Shown here one piece after another: positions 35,764-46,479 of a stretch of DNA of 64,000 nt (its first letter is position 1; each line of letters opens with the position of its first letter). Below the pieces are notes generated by a model that made no database searches, was not told the origin of the DNA, and worked only from the letters and a program-made list of their open reading frames with translations. Source of the DNA: Platerodrilus igneus (lineage: Eukaryota > Arthropoda > Insecta > Coleoptera > Lycidae). The DNA is taken from positions 1,470,501-1,534,500 of the forward strand of contig JARFIW010001189.1 in NCBI GenBank assembly GCA_036346225.1. Reading direction: 5' to 3'. Both the position numbers and the translations under genes were made by a program.

Positions 35764-36312
35764 TTAGGAAATTCCCGTATAATTGCTGGTGTACACAATG
35801 TACTTTCTATTACGACCTCGACTAGGAGAAATGCAAACTTCATCTTGTAATACGGATCGATTAACGGTTTTCAAACCGCATAAAAACGCGATCTGATTAG
35901 TAAAAACGTATTCCTTCCGTACGTTTCTTTGGCGTGTAAAAGTACATCGATATTTTAAACAATCGTTTTTGTGCAGTAATTTTTTGTGAAGATTTAAGGT
36001 AGGTCTACATATATTTGCAAACACCAATTAATGTGTATTTTGCCATTGCTTCTGATTGTATTTTAAAAACATTAATTTTTCCAAAGTAACGCGCTGTTTT
36101 ACATATATATTTTTTTCAAATTTTAAATATAGGCTTTTAGCTAGACGAATGTTAGGCGTATCTATCAACACCCCAATTCCGAAATGACTATTTCTTTTGG
36201 AATTGTAGAATATGGTGTTACAGATTGTGTAAAACATGTTACCTGCTTTAATGTAACACTTGTGTAAGATTTTTATTTTATCTTGGCTGTCTTCCTCCTC
36301 TACTATCTCCAA
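35764..36312 (-). pseudogene. Gene fragments in left arm (mirrors 54464-55010)
   Basis: 36312-36028 shares [20 protein letters not shown] and IDTPNIR with the core gene at 43275-45003 (its residues near 44010-43840), so it is a short copy of that gene's later part. 36027-35764 is an 87-codon frame with KYRCTFTRQRNVRKEYVF and SRGRNRKYIVYTSNYTG; I do not recognise it. In the right arm the second frame carries an in-frame stop at about 54862. These are decayed, internally deleted pieces of the element's own genes. Confidence 0.6.
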
Positions 36313-36341
36313 ATAATTTACATGTAAGGTGGGCGAAGAAC

Positions 36342-36571
36342 TTAAAAATTACGGGATCTTAAAACTAATATATACAATAGATTTACAGCATACCTCTTCC
36401 TCGGTTCGGATACTCCATCGTCGACACTGGTGTTCTTTATGCGGTAGCAAGTCATACGGTTGTTAAACGCTATGCTTACCATTTCTACACTATCTTCGCC
36501 AGTAGCGGTTTTTCCAGGTATAGGAAACACTGCAAGAGTTGCATTTAAAACGTTTGCAGGTACCATTTTAG
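36342..36571 (-). pseudogene. Deleted copy of the C2H2 gene, left arm
   Basis: Starts like the core gene at 45536 (MV-ANV after the same leader) but the zinc fingers are missing: the frame jumps to EMVSIAFNNRM and YRIKNTSVDDGV, which in the core gene follow the third finger. It ends shortly after. The right-arm twin is at 54209-54434. The upstream sequence also matches the core gene's promoter region. Confidence 0.7.
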
Positions 36572-37183
36572 TACAAAACAAAATCCGCACTATAAGACTT
36601 TGGTTAAACTTTTAAGCGAACTAACTTATAACTAAAAAGTTTACTCTTGCGTAGCTGCTTTATGCTTCCTATAGAGTGCAAACCAAAGGTTTCCGAAGAC
36701 AGCCGAAGGAAGTTGAGGATTTGGTGGGGAACTAAATGAAGTCATCTTTTACCAATCCTTGCTACTCGTCCAGTACATTTCGCACCATGCGAATGCAGTT
36801 AGTAGAGTCATCGAAAATGTCTTCCATGTTATACAGGTCGGCAATCGCATCGCGAACATATTAAAAATCCAAAAGGGTTATAGCACACGCACACAAATTG
36901 GTTGCAAGCCGTGCAGTAGAAGATGCAGTGCTACTATAAACAATAACTTAAAAAAACATTTTAAACCTTTATTAAGGAAATACCAAACTTGTTGTTTACA
37001 GAATACTTACTAATAAAGCAATTTAATTTTAAATAACTTCTACGTAATATTTTTGAAAATAGTAGGTTTGAATATTTTCTTTGGAAACAATCGAAGATTG
37101 TCGAAGCCACTCTAAGAGTGCACAAATGCGGTCACTAAACCAATCAGCATTAATACCGAGTATTCTATGCTTTCGTAGGCTTC

Positions 37184-37411
37184 TCATTTCCTAGAACCAA
37201 ATCTTCCGCATAGCGGTTTGTAGCACGTAATAATTTCTAGAACCGGCAGGTACTCGATATCGCCCAAATACAGAATTAGATGCTCGATGTCCGTCAACTT
37301 CCGATTCCCTCGTAAAATGTAGAAAAATCTCGGCCAATCATCCATTATACTTGGACCCGCTCTCGTTCTCATAATTTCCAAACATTTTTCAAAACGACAA
37401 TGGGCTTCCAC
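37184..37411 (-). CDS. Unassigned conserved frame in left arm
   Basis: 75 codons, same as 47794-48021 in the right arm with few changes (GPSIMDDWP, GNRKLTDIEHLILYLGDIEYLP, FGSRK end). A more distant relative lies at 38351-38580 (GKRMLAVAKHPILYLDGIEYLP). Three copies that keep a reading frame suggest descent from a real gene's C-terminal part; I do not know the family. Confidence 0.4.
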   Translation of the reverse strand: MEAHCRFEKCLEIMRTRAGPSIMDDWPRFFYILRGNRKLTDIEHLILYLGDIEYLPVLEIITCYKPLCGRFGSRK

Positions 37412-37768
37412 ACTAACACCTAACGTATCTTTCCTTTTATTTGTTAAACAAAAACTACGGGTATTGCCATGCCCGTATGCAGACGCAAGCAGATGTTTGT
37501 GGATATGTACGAGAATATGTAACCATATACATTAATCACTCTAAGCTATTTTATTTAGTCCAAGAAAACTATTATTTTTCTAAACCACAATTACTAATCG
37601 TCTTTATAGGTTTAACATTTCTACCATTTCCCAATGACTGGTACTACGTACATAGAAACTTTCATTTCTTATTGGAGAGAATTCTTATTCTCCCATGCAC
37701 TGTTGCGTAGTTGCATGCCCATCCCTTTTGGGGGTATATGCTCGTTATAGGTTGTAGCACCCTCGGTT

Positions 37769-37957
37769 TTACTTAACTTCACTTCGTGAGACCCCTTTAA
37801 TCTTTTTAATCGTATCTTTCTCGCTTACAATACAGTAGGACTTAGCCCTACTACCAACAAATTCTAATACTGGACCCCCATTAAATTCGTCTTTAAATTT
37901 CCCTACAACTTTTTTGTCGACAATTGTTATATTGTATTTGTTATACGCGGGGTAGTC
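37769..37957 (-). pseudogene. DNA polymerase B-like C-terminal fragment
   Basis: About 62 codons ending at a TAA. It carries DYPAYNKYNITIVDKKVVGKF, KDEFNGGPVLEFVGSRAKSY and TIKKIKGVSRSEVK. From memory of the family, this NKKV-GKFKDE-G-I-EF-GLR-K-Y ... KKAKGVKK layout is the C-terminus of the long DNA_pol_B_2-type proteins found in arthropod and cnidarian Polinton/virus-like elements. The polymerase palm motifs are absent; a stop lies directly upstream and repeat sequence follows. It is therefore a stranded tail, on the opposite strand from the C2H2 gene that normally forms the other end of such proteins. Confidence 0.55.
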
Positions 37958-38350
37958 ACTCTTTTAAGATAAATATATTTTGCTAGGTATCAACTAACAT
38001 TAAATTTTTCTAGGGACCCCAAATCTGTAAATAGATTTTAAATAGGACCGCCCCATACAAAGTTATGCGTTTTAAAGACCCAAATCACTAATTTTTGCTC
38101 ATCTTTATTTAACACCATCTTTAGAACCTTTTTTTGCTACGCAAGACATATGCCTTAGCCAACCATCTCCCGAGAAATCTAAAACCGCTGTGTTCCGCGA
38201 ACACGACGTGGAGATAACACGTATACTCTGTCAACCAGGATAGAAGTAGGAAGGATTTGGAAGGTGGGCGAGGAGCTTAAAAATTATGGAATCATAAATC
38301 TAATATACACAATATATTTACAAAATCTATACAAAATATAAACAACTATC

Positions 38351-38580
38351 TTATATCTTTACGCCCCATGCGTAGATTGCTGTACTGTTAGGAATAATGT
38401 ACCTTTTGTCATCTTCCCTCGATAAACTAATTTTATTAATAAGTTGCGTGTACAAATCGTATTTTTTACTCCGGATACATACGCAGGCAAGTACTCGATA
38501 CCATCCAAATAAAGAATTGGATGCTTGGCGACTGCTAACATCCGCTTCCCGCGTATACGCCCAGACACATCCCAGCCCAT
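38351..38580 (-). pseudogene. Divergent relative of the conserved arm frame
   Basis: Shares GKRMLAVAKHPILYLDGIEYLP with the pattern GNRKLTDIEHLILYLGDIEYLP of 37184-37411 and 47794-48021, then diverges and runs on to a different end (QQSTHGA). It is probably an older duplicate. Function unknown. Confidence 0.4.
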
Positions 38581-38665
38581 GCAATCCCCTTGTCAATGCG
38601 CACCCCTGCGCGCGCGCCCCTGCTCATGCGCACGGCCCATGCGCACCCCTCTATGTGCGACTGCT
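38580..38665. repeat. GC-rich low-complexity patch
   Basis: Repeats of GCGCACCCC and CATGCGCAC units in an otherwise AT-rich region. It is a local compositional island; no gene is implied. Confidence 0.6.
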
Positions 38666-38810
38666 ATTTCGGAATAATGTCACAACCTTTTATAAATAAA
38701 GAACAATGTTATATACTATTATAAAATGTTTATTCTGACATTATACATAACAAATTTAAAAATATTTAATACCAAGCATGGAGTCATTTAAACTTAATTT
38801 TAATACAAAG

Positions 38811-39217
38811 TTATACACAGAAGACAGACCTTTCTTTATGTTTGTTTGGAGTGGGTTTAATTTTATCTAATTTTATTCGCAGCTTAAAATTTAAATCGAC
38901 ACCCAAGTCTTTTATCTCCTTTTCTAGCCAATAGTTTGATACATAGAGACCGATTAGGTTTTCGAATTGTAAAATGTACCGAAGTTTGCCTCTATATTTA
39001 AAGTCTTTGATTCCACCGACTACCAGATCCGTTCTTTTATGTAATTCTTGCAGCTTGTGACAATCTTTTAATCGCAGCTTTCCCACTATATCCTGCATAC
39101 GTATCTTGTTAGCTGGATCGACTTGGTCTTGTCGATATTGGAGGAAATCCTTATTCTCCCACACACTGTTGCGTAGTTGCATGTCCACCACTTTTTGGAA
39201 TATATGGTTGTTATAGG
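38811..39217 (-). pseudogene. Core gene of the 22-kb element, 3' part (after the LINE)
   Basis: Continues the gene at 43275-45003 once the LINE is disregarded: it opens with HIFQKVVDMQLRNSVWENKDF and runs to a TAA at 38811. The block with QLRNS and WEN also occurs at about 37680-37730 (minus) and 47475-47520 (plus), so this junction area was duplicated into the arms. The last 100 residues are rich in Lys, Leu and Asp. No domain recognised. Confidence 0.55.
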
Positions 39218-39345
39218 TTTATTTATTTATTTATAGAAAAAATACATCCGACAGACAAGCCAATTACAGGATGTATACCAAAAAAAAATAACAAAATAAG
39301 GTACATTTCATATGCAGCAACACAAATTATAATAAGTCCCTATAT

Positions 39346-42156
39346 CTATAGCATACCAGCTTTTAATTGTGGCAACGAGTCACAAAATAAATCAAAATTG
39401 TCCCGAATATCAAAATAATTTAGAACCATAACATTGACAGGAAAGAATTTCAATATATTTGTTCTAGGAGTTTTTACATAAAATAAAGACGCTAAGCGAG
39501 TTTTAACGTTGGGTACATGAAAGTAAAGTTGACCTAATAAATTGGGACAGTTAATCATATTATTAAGTAACTTATACAACATACTGACTGAGTAGAATTT
39601 TCTACGTGTACGTAGATCGTTTAAACCAAACCTATTTAAAAGAACATCCTGAGGAAGGCCACGCTGAGGATAAATACCATCAGACTTAAACCACAGAAAC
39701 TTAGCGTATCGTCTCTGAATTTTCTCTAACACCCAACGGTGTACTTCATATCCTGGGCTCCAAACAACAGAGGCATATTCCATCTTACTGCGCACAAATG
39801 CATTATACAGGGCAGAGATAGTTATAGATTGAGAAAGATGATATCCATTTCTGAGTACAAATCCCAAATTTTGTACGCTTCTTTTGAATGGTTGTAATGT
39901 GTTCAATAAAGGTAAGCTTTGAGTCAAATTTGACACCGAGGTCTTTTAAAACACTACACTTACCAATTGAAACATTCTCAATGGTGTATGTGTAAAAAAT
40001 AGGATTAATCTTACGTGTATAGCTAACGGTATAACACTTCGAGATATTTAAAGGTAGATTGTTGTTACTACACCAATAATACAAGCTAACTAGATCATTT
40101 TGAAGTTTCCTGCAGTCATCTGTTGATAATATAGATGTAAACAATTTTAAATCATCAGCATAGAGAAGAGAACAACAAGACAAATGACGAACGATGTCAT
40201 TAATGAAGATTATAAATAACAAAGGCCCAAGAACGGAACCTTGAGGTACACCGGATGACGCTACAAAGTCAAACGACTGATGACCATGATATTCCACGCA
40301 CAGCTTACGATTACTTAAGTAAGATTCAAAAAATCTTAGGAAAGATAACGTGAGTCCAATTTTAGAAAGTTTAGTGATTAAAATTCCGTGATCAATTCTA
40401 TCAAAGGCTTTTGAAAAGTCAGTATACAAAACATCAACTTGACCTCCATTATCAAGTTGTTCTGCAACATATTGAGTGAAGCAAACAAGGTTAGTAACTG
40501 TAGATCTACCTGGTACAAATCCATGCTGCTCAGGGCATATTAGAGACTTAACATGAGATGCAAGTATATTATAAATAACAATTTCAAAGACTTTTCCAAA
40601 ATTACACATAATTGTAATAGGCCTATAATTTTCAATTTGTAACTTTGAGCCCTTCTTATAAACCGGGCAAATTTTAGAGACCCTCCAACATTGCGGAAAT
40701 TGTTTCATTTTAAAAGCTAAATTAAAGAGTAAGGTAAGTGGTTTAACAAAAATCATTACACAATCCTTTACTAAGAAGGCGGGTATATCATCCACTCCCC
40801 TAGTGTCCTTAGGTTTTAGTTTCATTAGCGCCTTTAAAACATCAGCTTCATTAAGAAATGGAATTCCGCAGCTAAGAACATTAGTGGTATCGTCCAGTGA
40901 ATTTGATTCAAAGTACGTGGACTTGATATAAGAAGCTTGAAAAAGCGAACCAAATGCATCAACTATGTGTTGCGGATTACTAAGAGATCTATTGCCATAG
41001 TTCATGGTATTAGGTATTCTGCTGGGTTTTTTTTGAGCATTTATATAGCTCCAGAAGCGATTGGGGTTACCTGGTATGCTGCTTTCTATTTTATTAAATA
41101 GTTTTGATAGCACACGGAAATGTCATGTTTAATTTTACTTCTCAAACAACTAAACTGATCATAAGCATTCCTGTCAAGAGTTCTTTTATACAAACGTAAA
41201 AAACGATTTTTAATTTTGATATTCGAGACAATTTGTCGATTAAACCAGGGTGGTAGGTTAGCATTACCACGGTAACCAAATTTTGGTACATATGCAGCAA
41301 TCACCGAATCTAAGAGTAAATAGAACATATTACAAGCTTCATCAATATCACTAAATTCAGATAAACTATCCCAATTTATGTTGCAAAGATCACTGTACAA
41401 TTGAACTAAATTTGCCTTCTTATAGTTATATACAAGTTTATGTAACACAGGAAAATGTTTTTGCCCCTGAGACAGGGACAGCACTATGTCCAATGGTGGA
41501 TGGTGACCATCTTCAGGAAGAAATGGGTCTAGCGAACGTGTGACAACAGTATCCAATTCACTGAGCACCAGGTCAAGCAGCCTACCGTTAGCATTGAAAA
41601 TAGAATTAACTTGGTGTAGACCTAAATACGCACAAAAGTTGTCTAATGCAGTAATGTTGTAAGTACTCATTGTTTTGTTTAAACGACTAGAGTAGAAAGT
41701 AGGTAAATTGAAATCACCTAATATTAATAATTTGTTTTCACAGTGAGTCCATTCAGAGTTATTAATAAAGCTATAGAATACATCGCGAGTTTCATAATTA
41801 GTAGCAGGAGGAAAATATACGACGAATATATATAAGTTACATGTTTCAATTAATAGTTTCAGACCTATTATGTCAACTGTAGGTATCAGAGAAGATAATT
41901 CAGATACCTCCAATTGTGTAATAATATAATCCTTTTTTAGTGCTAATAATACACCTCCTCCAGTTGCACGGTTAGTGAGCGCAAGCTTACGGTCGGAGCG
42001 AAACACCACCCAGTTTTCATGAAACATTTCAGCATCGTAAACAGATGAATTTAACCAGGTTTCAGTGAGTACTAAGACATCATAGTCAGCTTCAATCGAA
42101 AAATTAAAAAGTGCTTGAAGCTTAGTATTTAAACCTCTAACGTTCTGATAAAGCAC
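39346..42156 (-). pseudogene. LINE ORF2: endonuclease and reverse transcriptase
   Basis: 42156-41086: APE-type endonuclease with YQNVRGL (start), LVLTETWLN, GGGVLLALKK, ILGDFNLP and LPEDGHHPPLDIVLS; then a linker with PPWFNRQIV. 41113-39803: RT with KICPVYKKGSKLQIENYRPI, HGFVPGRST, TDFSKAFDRIDH, SSGVPQGSVLGPLLF and the catalytic LLYADDLKLF (about 40150), all intact. 39936-39346: C-terminal part with SKMEYASVVWSPGY, typical of CR1/Jockey-group elements. The three pieces overlap in different frames at about 41100 and 39850-39930, so two frameshifts break an otherwise complete protein. It would nick DNA and reverse-transcribe at the nick in the nucleus. Confidence 0.9.
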
Positions 42157-42198
42157 TCTAAACGATTTGTTTGGATCATAAGGATTACTTATTAATTG

Positions 42199-43255
42199 CT
42201 ACTTACCCAACATAGAATTTCTGCGATGGGTAACCTTTTTTTGATAAACAGTGCAGTTGGTATGATCCCACGCACAGTGATCAGTATTTGCAATTCTAGC
42301 GTTAACACAGTTAATGCAACGTGTTTTGGAATTTGGGGGGACAATCTTTAATTTGATGAGATAATGCGCATTTTGGACAAGCAACATTTCTCGTACATAG
42401 CTTTTGATGGTGATTGTAACCACAGCATTTATAGCATAGATCAAGATCAACTGCATCGAAGACAGAGCATACATCATAGCCAACAAAAAGATGCTGTAAT
42501 GCAATGACTCTGTTATAAGTCTCAGAATCAAGTTCCAATATAGCCTGAAAGATTTTCTCATTCTTCTTAGTAGCCCAAATTCTCTCAATCTTACAATTAG
42601 AGGACAAATGAAAACATCATTTTGTGACCTAAGTAATGACAATAGCTCATCTGCTTCATATTTTCGATCATCCTGACTACTCTAATTTTAGGAATATTAG
42701 CACGTACACGTTTCACATCATAGGATTCAGAAAGCCTAGCATTTGCAGCAGTTAGAAATTTGGCCGCATCATCAGCATTACTACAGCCAATAAGAATTCC
42801 CCCATCTCTAGTGTTTTTAACCCTAGATACGTGTATATTCAGTTGACTTGGCTTTATATTGGTCATAAGATCAGTCTTAGTTTGCAAATTGTTCTGAGTA
42901 GAGTTCTTTGGTTTAACAATCACCATGGAATGAGGAACATTGTTAACTATTTGAGTGTATGATGGTTTCTCAGAACTAAGTGGAATCATTGTTTTTAATT
43001 TATCATTAACTAAAACCATTATTTCTTCTTTAACAACAGAAAACAGTGATTCAATGTTTTTAACAACATCATTTAATTTCCCATCAATAGATTCTGAGAG
43101 ATATTTGTTAAAATTAGAAGCAGCAGAATAACAATCACTGCAGTACCATAAGAGTCCATACGATTTCAAATTTTTGAAAACATCAGGTGGAATACCAACA
43201 CAGCTGATATGATAACTATTCTGACCACAAAAGCCGGCACAAATAACACCTGGTT
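42199..43255 (-). pseudogene. LINE ORF1: PHD-like and CCHC zinc-finger protein
   Basis: An N-terminal PHD-like finger (CAGFCGQNSYHISCVG at about 43232-43185, then WYCSDC at about 43143), a helical middle part, an RRM-like stretch (LNIHVSRVKNTRDGGILIGC), and after a frameshift near 42610 CCHC knuckles: CYKCCGYNHHQKLC and CPKCALSHQIKDC. In yet another frame CINC...HCAWDHTNC follows. This layout is known for ORF1 proteins of CR1/Jockey-group LINEs, which bind the element RNA. Two frameshifts disrupt it, and no ATG precedes the PHD-like part. Confidence 0.75.
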
Positions 43256-43274
43256 TTGAGCGGCTAATCTAACC

Positions 43275-45003
43275 TAGGTTGTAAGACCATCGGTTTTAAA
43301 TGATCCGAAAGGTTTTTTACTAGGCAAATATACAATGTTTAGCGGAACCCCTTTACGTGTGGTGTACGCCAAGGTTACGAAACCCGCATTCCTTAGTTCG
43401 TCTTTGTTATCAGCCATTTTGATAAATACGTTTTTAGAATAACCTTTTAAAAAGTATACGGATTTAGTACCATCCCTTTCCGCAAGAACGCATACATAAC
43501 TAAAAGGGTCTTTCTTACTAACCGCAAATGCATACAGCTTGTAGAATCCGGATGTATTTAAGTCACTCCATCGGCTCATAAAATAATCTTTTAATTCTTC
43601 CTCATTTTCTCAAATAAGATGTTCTTTGTCTTACACATCTTTGTATTGTTCGCGTATTGTCGCAGTGTTTTCCATGTAGTCTAATTTTCGCCTTTTTGCA
43701 TCCATTTCCTCTAATTCCAGTTGTCTTTTTCTTCCACTTACAGCGTATGGTATGCATAATGGGCAATTTCCTTTAGCGTAAACGGATAGAGTTTACTGCC
43801 AATATTTACGCGTTGTCGTACAACCTCTGGACGAATGTTAGGCGTATCTATCAATTCCAATTCCAAAATTACTATTTCTTTTAGAATTGTAGAATATGGT
43901 GTTGCAGATTGTGTAAAATATGTACTACCTGCTTTAATGTAGCACTTGTGTAAGATTTTTATTTTATCTTGGCTATCTTCCTCCTCTACTATTTCCAAAT
44001 AATTTACAGGTAAATAGTTAAAACTAAAAGCCGAAAGCACATACTTTATCAATTTTTCACTTTCCTCTGGTTTTTCGGACAACTTAATTTGCAGGCCCGT
44101 CAATTTCTTTGTATTGCCATTACCCCAATACACGTGCTGTAGCAGGTTATTATACACTAAACAGCAGCTATTTTGTAGCTTGGCCGATAGCTTACTCCAC
44201 ATTTTGGCAAGTGGTACCGAGCACATTGGCGCCTTTAGGAAGTATAACTTAATATCTTCCAATAATGTTAAACAGTCTTTTAAGGGATTATACACCCGTT
44301 CCGCACTGACATAGCTTCCAATTGCACAGTTGTATATTGTCGCTTCCAATCGCGTAATACCATGTTCTTTGGCCAAAGTAAACGCAAAAGTTGCCCTTAA
44401 ACGTACATCTGGGCAACGTAAAAAATCTAGTATATGATTGCCAAGTTGTTTATTAACACCAGGACTTGCTATCTGACACACAAATTTGTTGTATATCTTA
44501 ATTCTTGCATTGGTTGTTAGCCATGTTAATCAATCAATTCCCACAGTTTTATCGTTGTCAACTATAATATTACACTTTTCTTTGTATTCTCCCTTATAGC
44601 AAAAGTTATGCTTTGTAGTTAAATAATTACACATCTCCATCTTGCTAAATATGCCAGCAAAATCTTGGGTTACATCCATGTCCAAAAGATAGAAATAATC
44701 TTTTTCGAGATCGTCTAATATATCTGGTAGTTCCTCCAATATAGTTTCCAACTTAACATCTGCTAGTTCCACTTTGTACGGAACACATATAGGATTTTGG
44801 AATTTTTTATTAATACATTCGAGGTCTTCTTTTCCGATAATTTCTTTTAGTCTCTGGCCCATCTTGTTAGTGCTTTCCAGAGAAAACGGAAGCTTAGCTT
44901 TAACACCATGCCTAGCGGAAACAAATCGGTTGAACTTTCTTCGTAGATAACTGTTAAATGCACCACAAATTTTTGTTTTTGTTTGCAGATGTTTGCTCGG
45001 CGT
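43275..45003 (-). pseudogene. Core gene of the 22-kb element, 5' part; unassigned, possibly Rep-like
   Basis: One reading direction from about 45003 (first ATG at 44862) with TGA at 44530, TAA plus frameshift at about 43740 and two stops between 43580 and 43640; otherwise continuous into 38811-39217, about 600 codons in all. Visible blocks: YFYLLDMDVTQDFAGIF (about 44690), [19 protein letters not shown] (about 44500), then [12 protein letters not shown] (about 44365), [22 protein letters not shown] and later LYAFAVSKKDPF. The D-V-x-Q-D-F followed by R-I-x-Y-N-K and R-L-E-A spacing faintly recalls HUH-type Rep/relaxase proteins, but no HUH motif is evident, so this is only a suggestion. It is transcribed away from the C2H2 gene across a shared intergenic block. 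Confidence 0.5.
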
Positions 45004-45535
45004 CAGAAAGGTTGCAAATTTAGAAAATATTCAAGCCTACCATTTCCTAAAATATGACGTAGAAGTTATTTAAAATTAAATTGCTTTATTAGTAAGTATT
45101 CTGTAGACAACAAGTTTGGTATTCCCTTAGTAAAGGTTTAAAGTGTTTTTGTTTATAGTAGCACTGCATCTTCTACAGCACGACTTGCACACAATTTGTG
45201 TGCGTGTGCTACCACCCTTTTGGATTTTTAATATGCACGCGATCCGTATAACATGGAAGACGTTTCCGATGTTTCTACTAACGGCATTCGCACCATCGAC
45301 GATGCGATCCAGGTGCATGCATTGGCGCTAAATGTATTGGACGAGCAGCAAAGATTATGACGTCATTTAGTTCCCCGCTGAGTCCTCAACATCGTTCGGG
45401 TGTCTTCGGAAACCTTCGGTTTGCATTCTATAGGGTACATAAAGCAGGTATGCAAGAGTAAACTCTTTAGTTATAAGTTAGTTCGCTTACAATTTTAGCC
45501 AAAGTCTTATAGTGCGGATTTTGTTTTGTACTAAA
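45004..45535. promoter_or_regulatory. Divergent intergenic region between the two core genes
   Basis: About 530 non-coding bases separate the minus core gene from the plus C2H2 gene. TACATAAAG (45435-45443) lies 93 bases upstream of the C2H2 ATG and could serve as a TATA-like element. The whole block is repeated at 53760-54208 (plus) and about 36572-37080 (minus), where it precedes the deleted C2H2 copies; strong conservation of a non-coding block in three copies supports a regulatory or structural role. Confidence 0.45.
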
Positions 45536-46318
45536 ATGGTATCTGCAAACGTTTTTAAATGCAACTCTTGCGGTGCTTCCTATACCTGGAAAAATGCTCT
45601 CAAACGGCACCAGAACAAATGTCGTGGTGTAACATCGTCCACGGTTAAGCTTATACATCCGTCGGCAGCAAAGTACTTAAACTGTATGTCTTGCGGTATC
45701 GCTTTTACGAGAATGGACAACTTACTGCGACACAAGGAAAAACAGCACGGTATGTCATTAAGCAGTACACGTTCAGCTCCGCCAGCTGTTAAAGGGACTT
45801 GTACGAAACAACCACGAATTTTGTGTAAAGTATGCGATTTCGAAATGGAAAAGACTACGTATGCCGCACACTTGAGAAGCAACAGACATAAAAATGCATC
45901 AGTTACCGCTACTAGCGACGATGGTGTACAAATGGTTAGCACAGCGTTTAACAACCGTATGGTTAGCTATCGCATAAAGAACGCCAGTGTCGACGATGGA
46001 GTGCCGCAGTTTCTTTGGAAGCAGAAAGAGCGATTCATTCGATTAATTAATGAAAAAAGAATACAACATACAGCAGTAAAAGTCTACTGCGAACTCTACG
46101 GCGTTTACACCAAAATGGGAGAAGAGAAGTCCGATGTGAAATCCTTTAACACAAAAAATGTGGTTATAGCGTCTTCTAGTAATCTGGAAAATATGTACGA
46201 GGTCTTAAGCGAAACCATAAGAACAAAATCAGAGGAATTTGAAACATGTGAGTCCGGTTGGTCTTTGGAAAAAGTGCTCTATTTAGAAATAAATATTAAT
46301 AAGTATAAGCCGATATGA
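45536..46318 (+). CDS. C2H2 zinc-finger protein like the N-terminus of PolB-type element proteins
   Basis: I choose the ATG at 45536 because homologous arm copies keep this ATG and context. 260 codons. Fingers: CNSCGASYTWKNALKRHQNKC (about residues 7-27, C2HC), CMSCGIAFTRMDNLLRHKEKQH (about 47-68, C2H2) and CKVCDFEMEKTTYAAHLRSNRH (about 94-115, C2H2). Then a conserved tail: VKSFNTKNVVI and, near the end, FETCESGWSLEKVLYLEININKYKP. From memory, an FNT block followed by GSGW-L--IL-LE-NINKYNPLRGSS is characteristic of long proteins with a DNA polymerase B C-terminus in arthropod and cnidarian virus-like elements. Here a TGA at 46316 ends it right after that motif, so the polymerase part is lost. 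The reading frame itself is intact. Poly(A) signals AATAAA follow at about 46336 and 46410. Confidence 0.6.
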   Translation: MVSANVFKCNSCGASYTWKNALKRHQNKCRGVTSSTVKLIHPSAAKYLNCMSCGIAFTRMDNLLRHKEKQHGMSLSSTRSAPPAVKGTCTKQPRILCKVCDFEMEKTTYAAHLRSNRHKNASVTATSDDGVQMVSTAFNNRMVSYRIKNASVDDGVPQFLWKQKERFIRLINEKRIQHTAVKVYCELYGVYTKMGEEKSDVKSFNTKNVVIASSSNLENMYEVLSETIRTKSEEFETCESGWSLEKVLYLEININKYKPI

Positions 46319-46479
46319 GAAATTCTAGGTTAAGAATAAAAAGTTGTGAATATGTATATAGAAATGTGGTTTACAAAATTTAAACTGTATTAGTAAAAAT
46401 TGTCTGTAATAAAAAGTTTTAGGAATGGTTTTTAGATTTTCTTTTAGGTATGAGCCGCAGGAAATTTATAATTTAGAGG

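Larger units (their letters stand above)
34220..37738 (+). repeat. Left terminal inverted repeat arm, 3.5 kb
   Basis: Inverted counterpart of 53754-56460 plus 47463-48186. From the end inward: 75 bases of unique tip, the 58-bp tandem array, two copies of a unit of about 360 bases (34740-35400), an AT-rich stretch, then mirror copies of broken gene pieces (35764-36590), the promoter-like block and a small frame (37184-37411). Long blocks match the right arm at about 96-97 percent by eye, for example 36440-36590 against 54190-54340. Confidence 0.88.
39218..43274 (-). mobile_element. CR1/Jockey-group LINE, nearly full length
   Basis: Minus orientation. The 3' end at 39218 carries a (TAAA/AATA)n tail (39218-39235) and the 5' end is at about 43274. 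Short flanks TAGG (39214-39217 and 43275-43278) may be the target duplication. Comparison with the empty duplicate at 37730-37770 shows that the LINE splits a continuous sequence there. ORF1 and ORF2 are described separately. 5' completeness is uncertain because ORF1 has no ATG. Confidence 0.85.
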
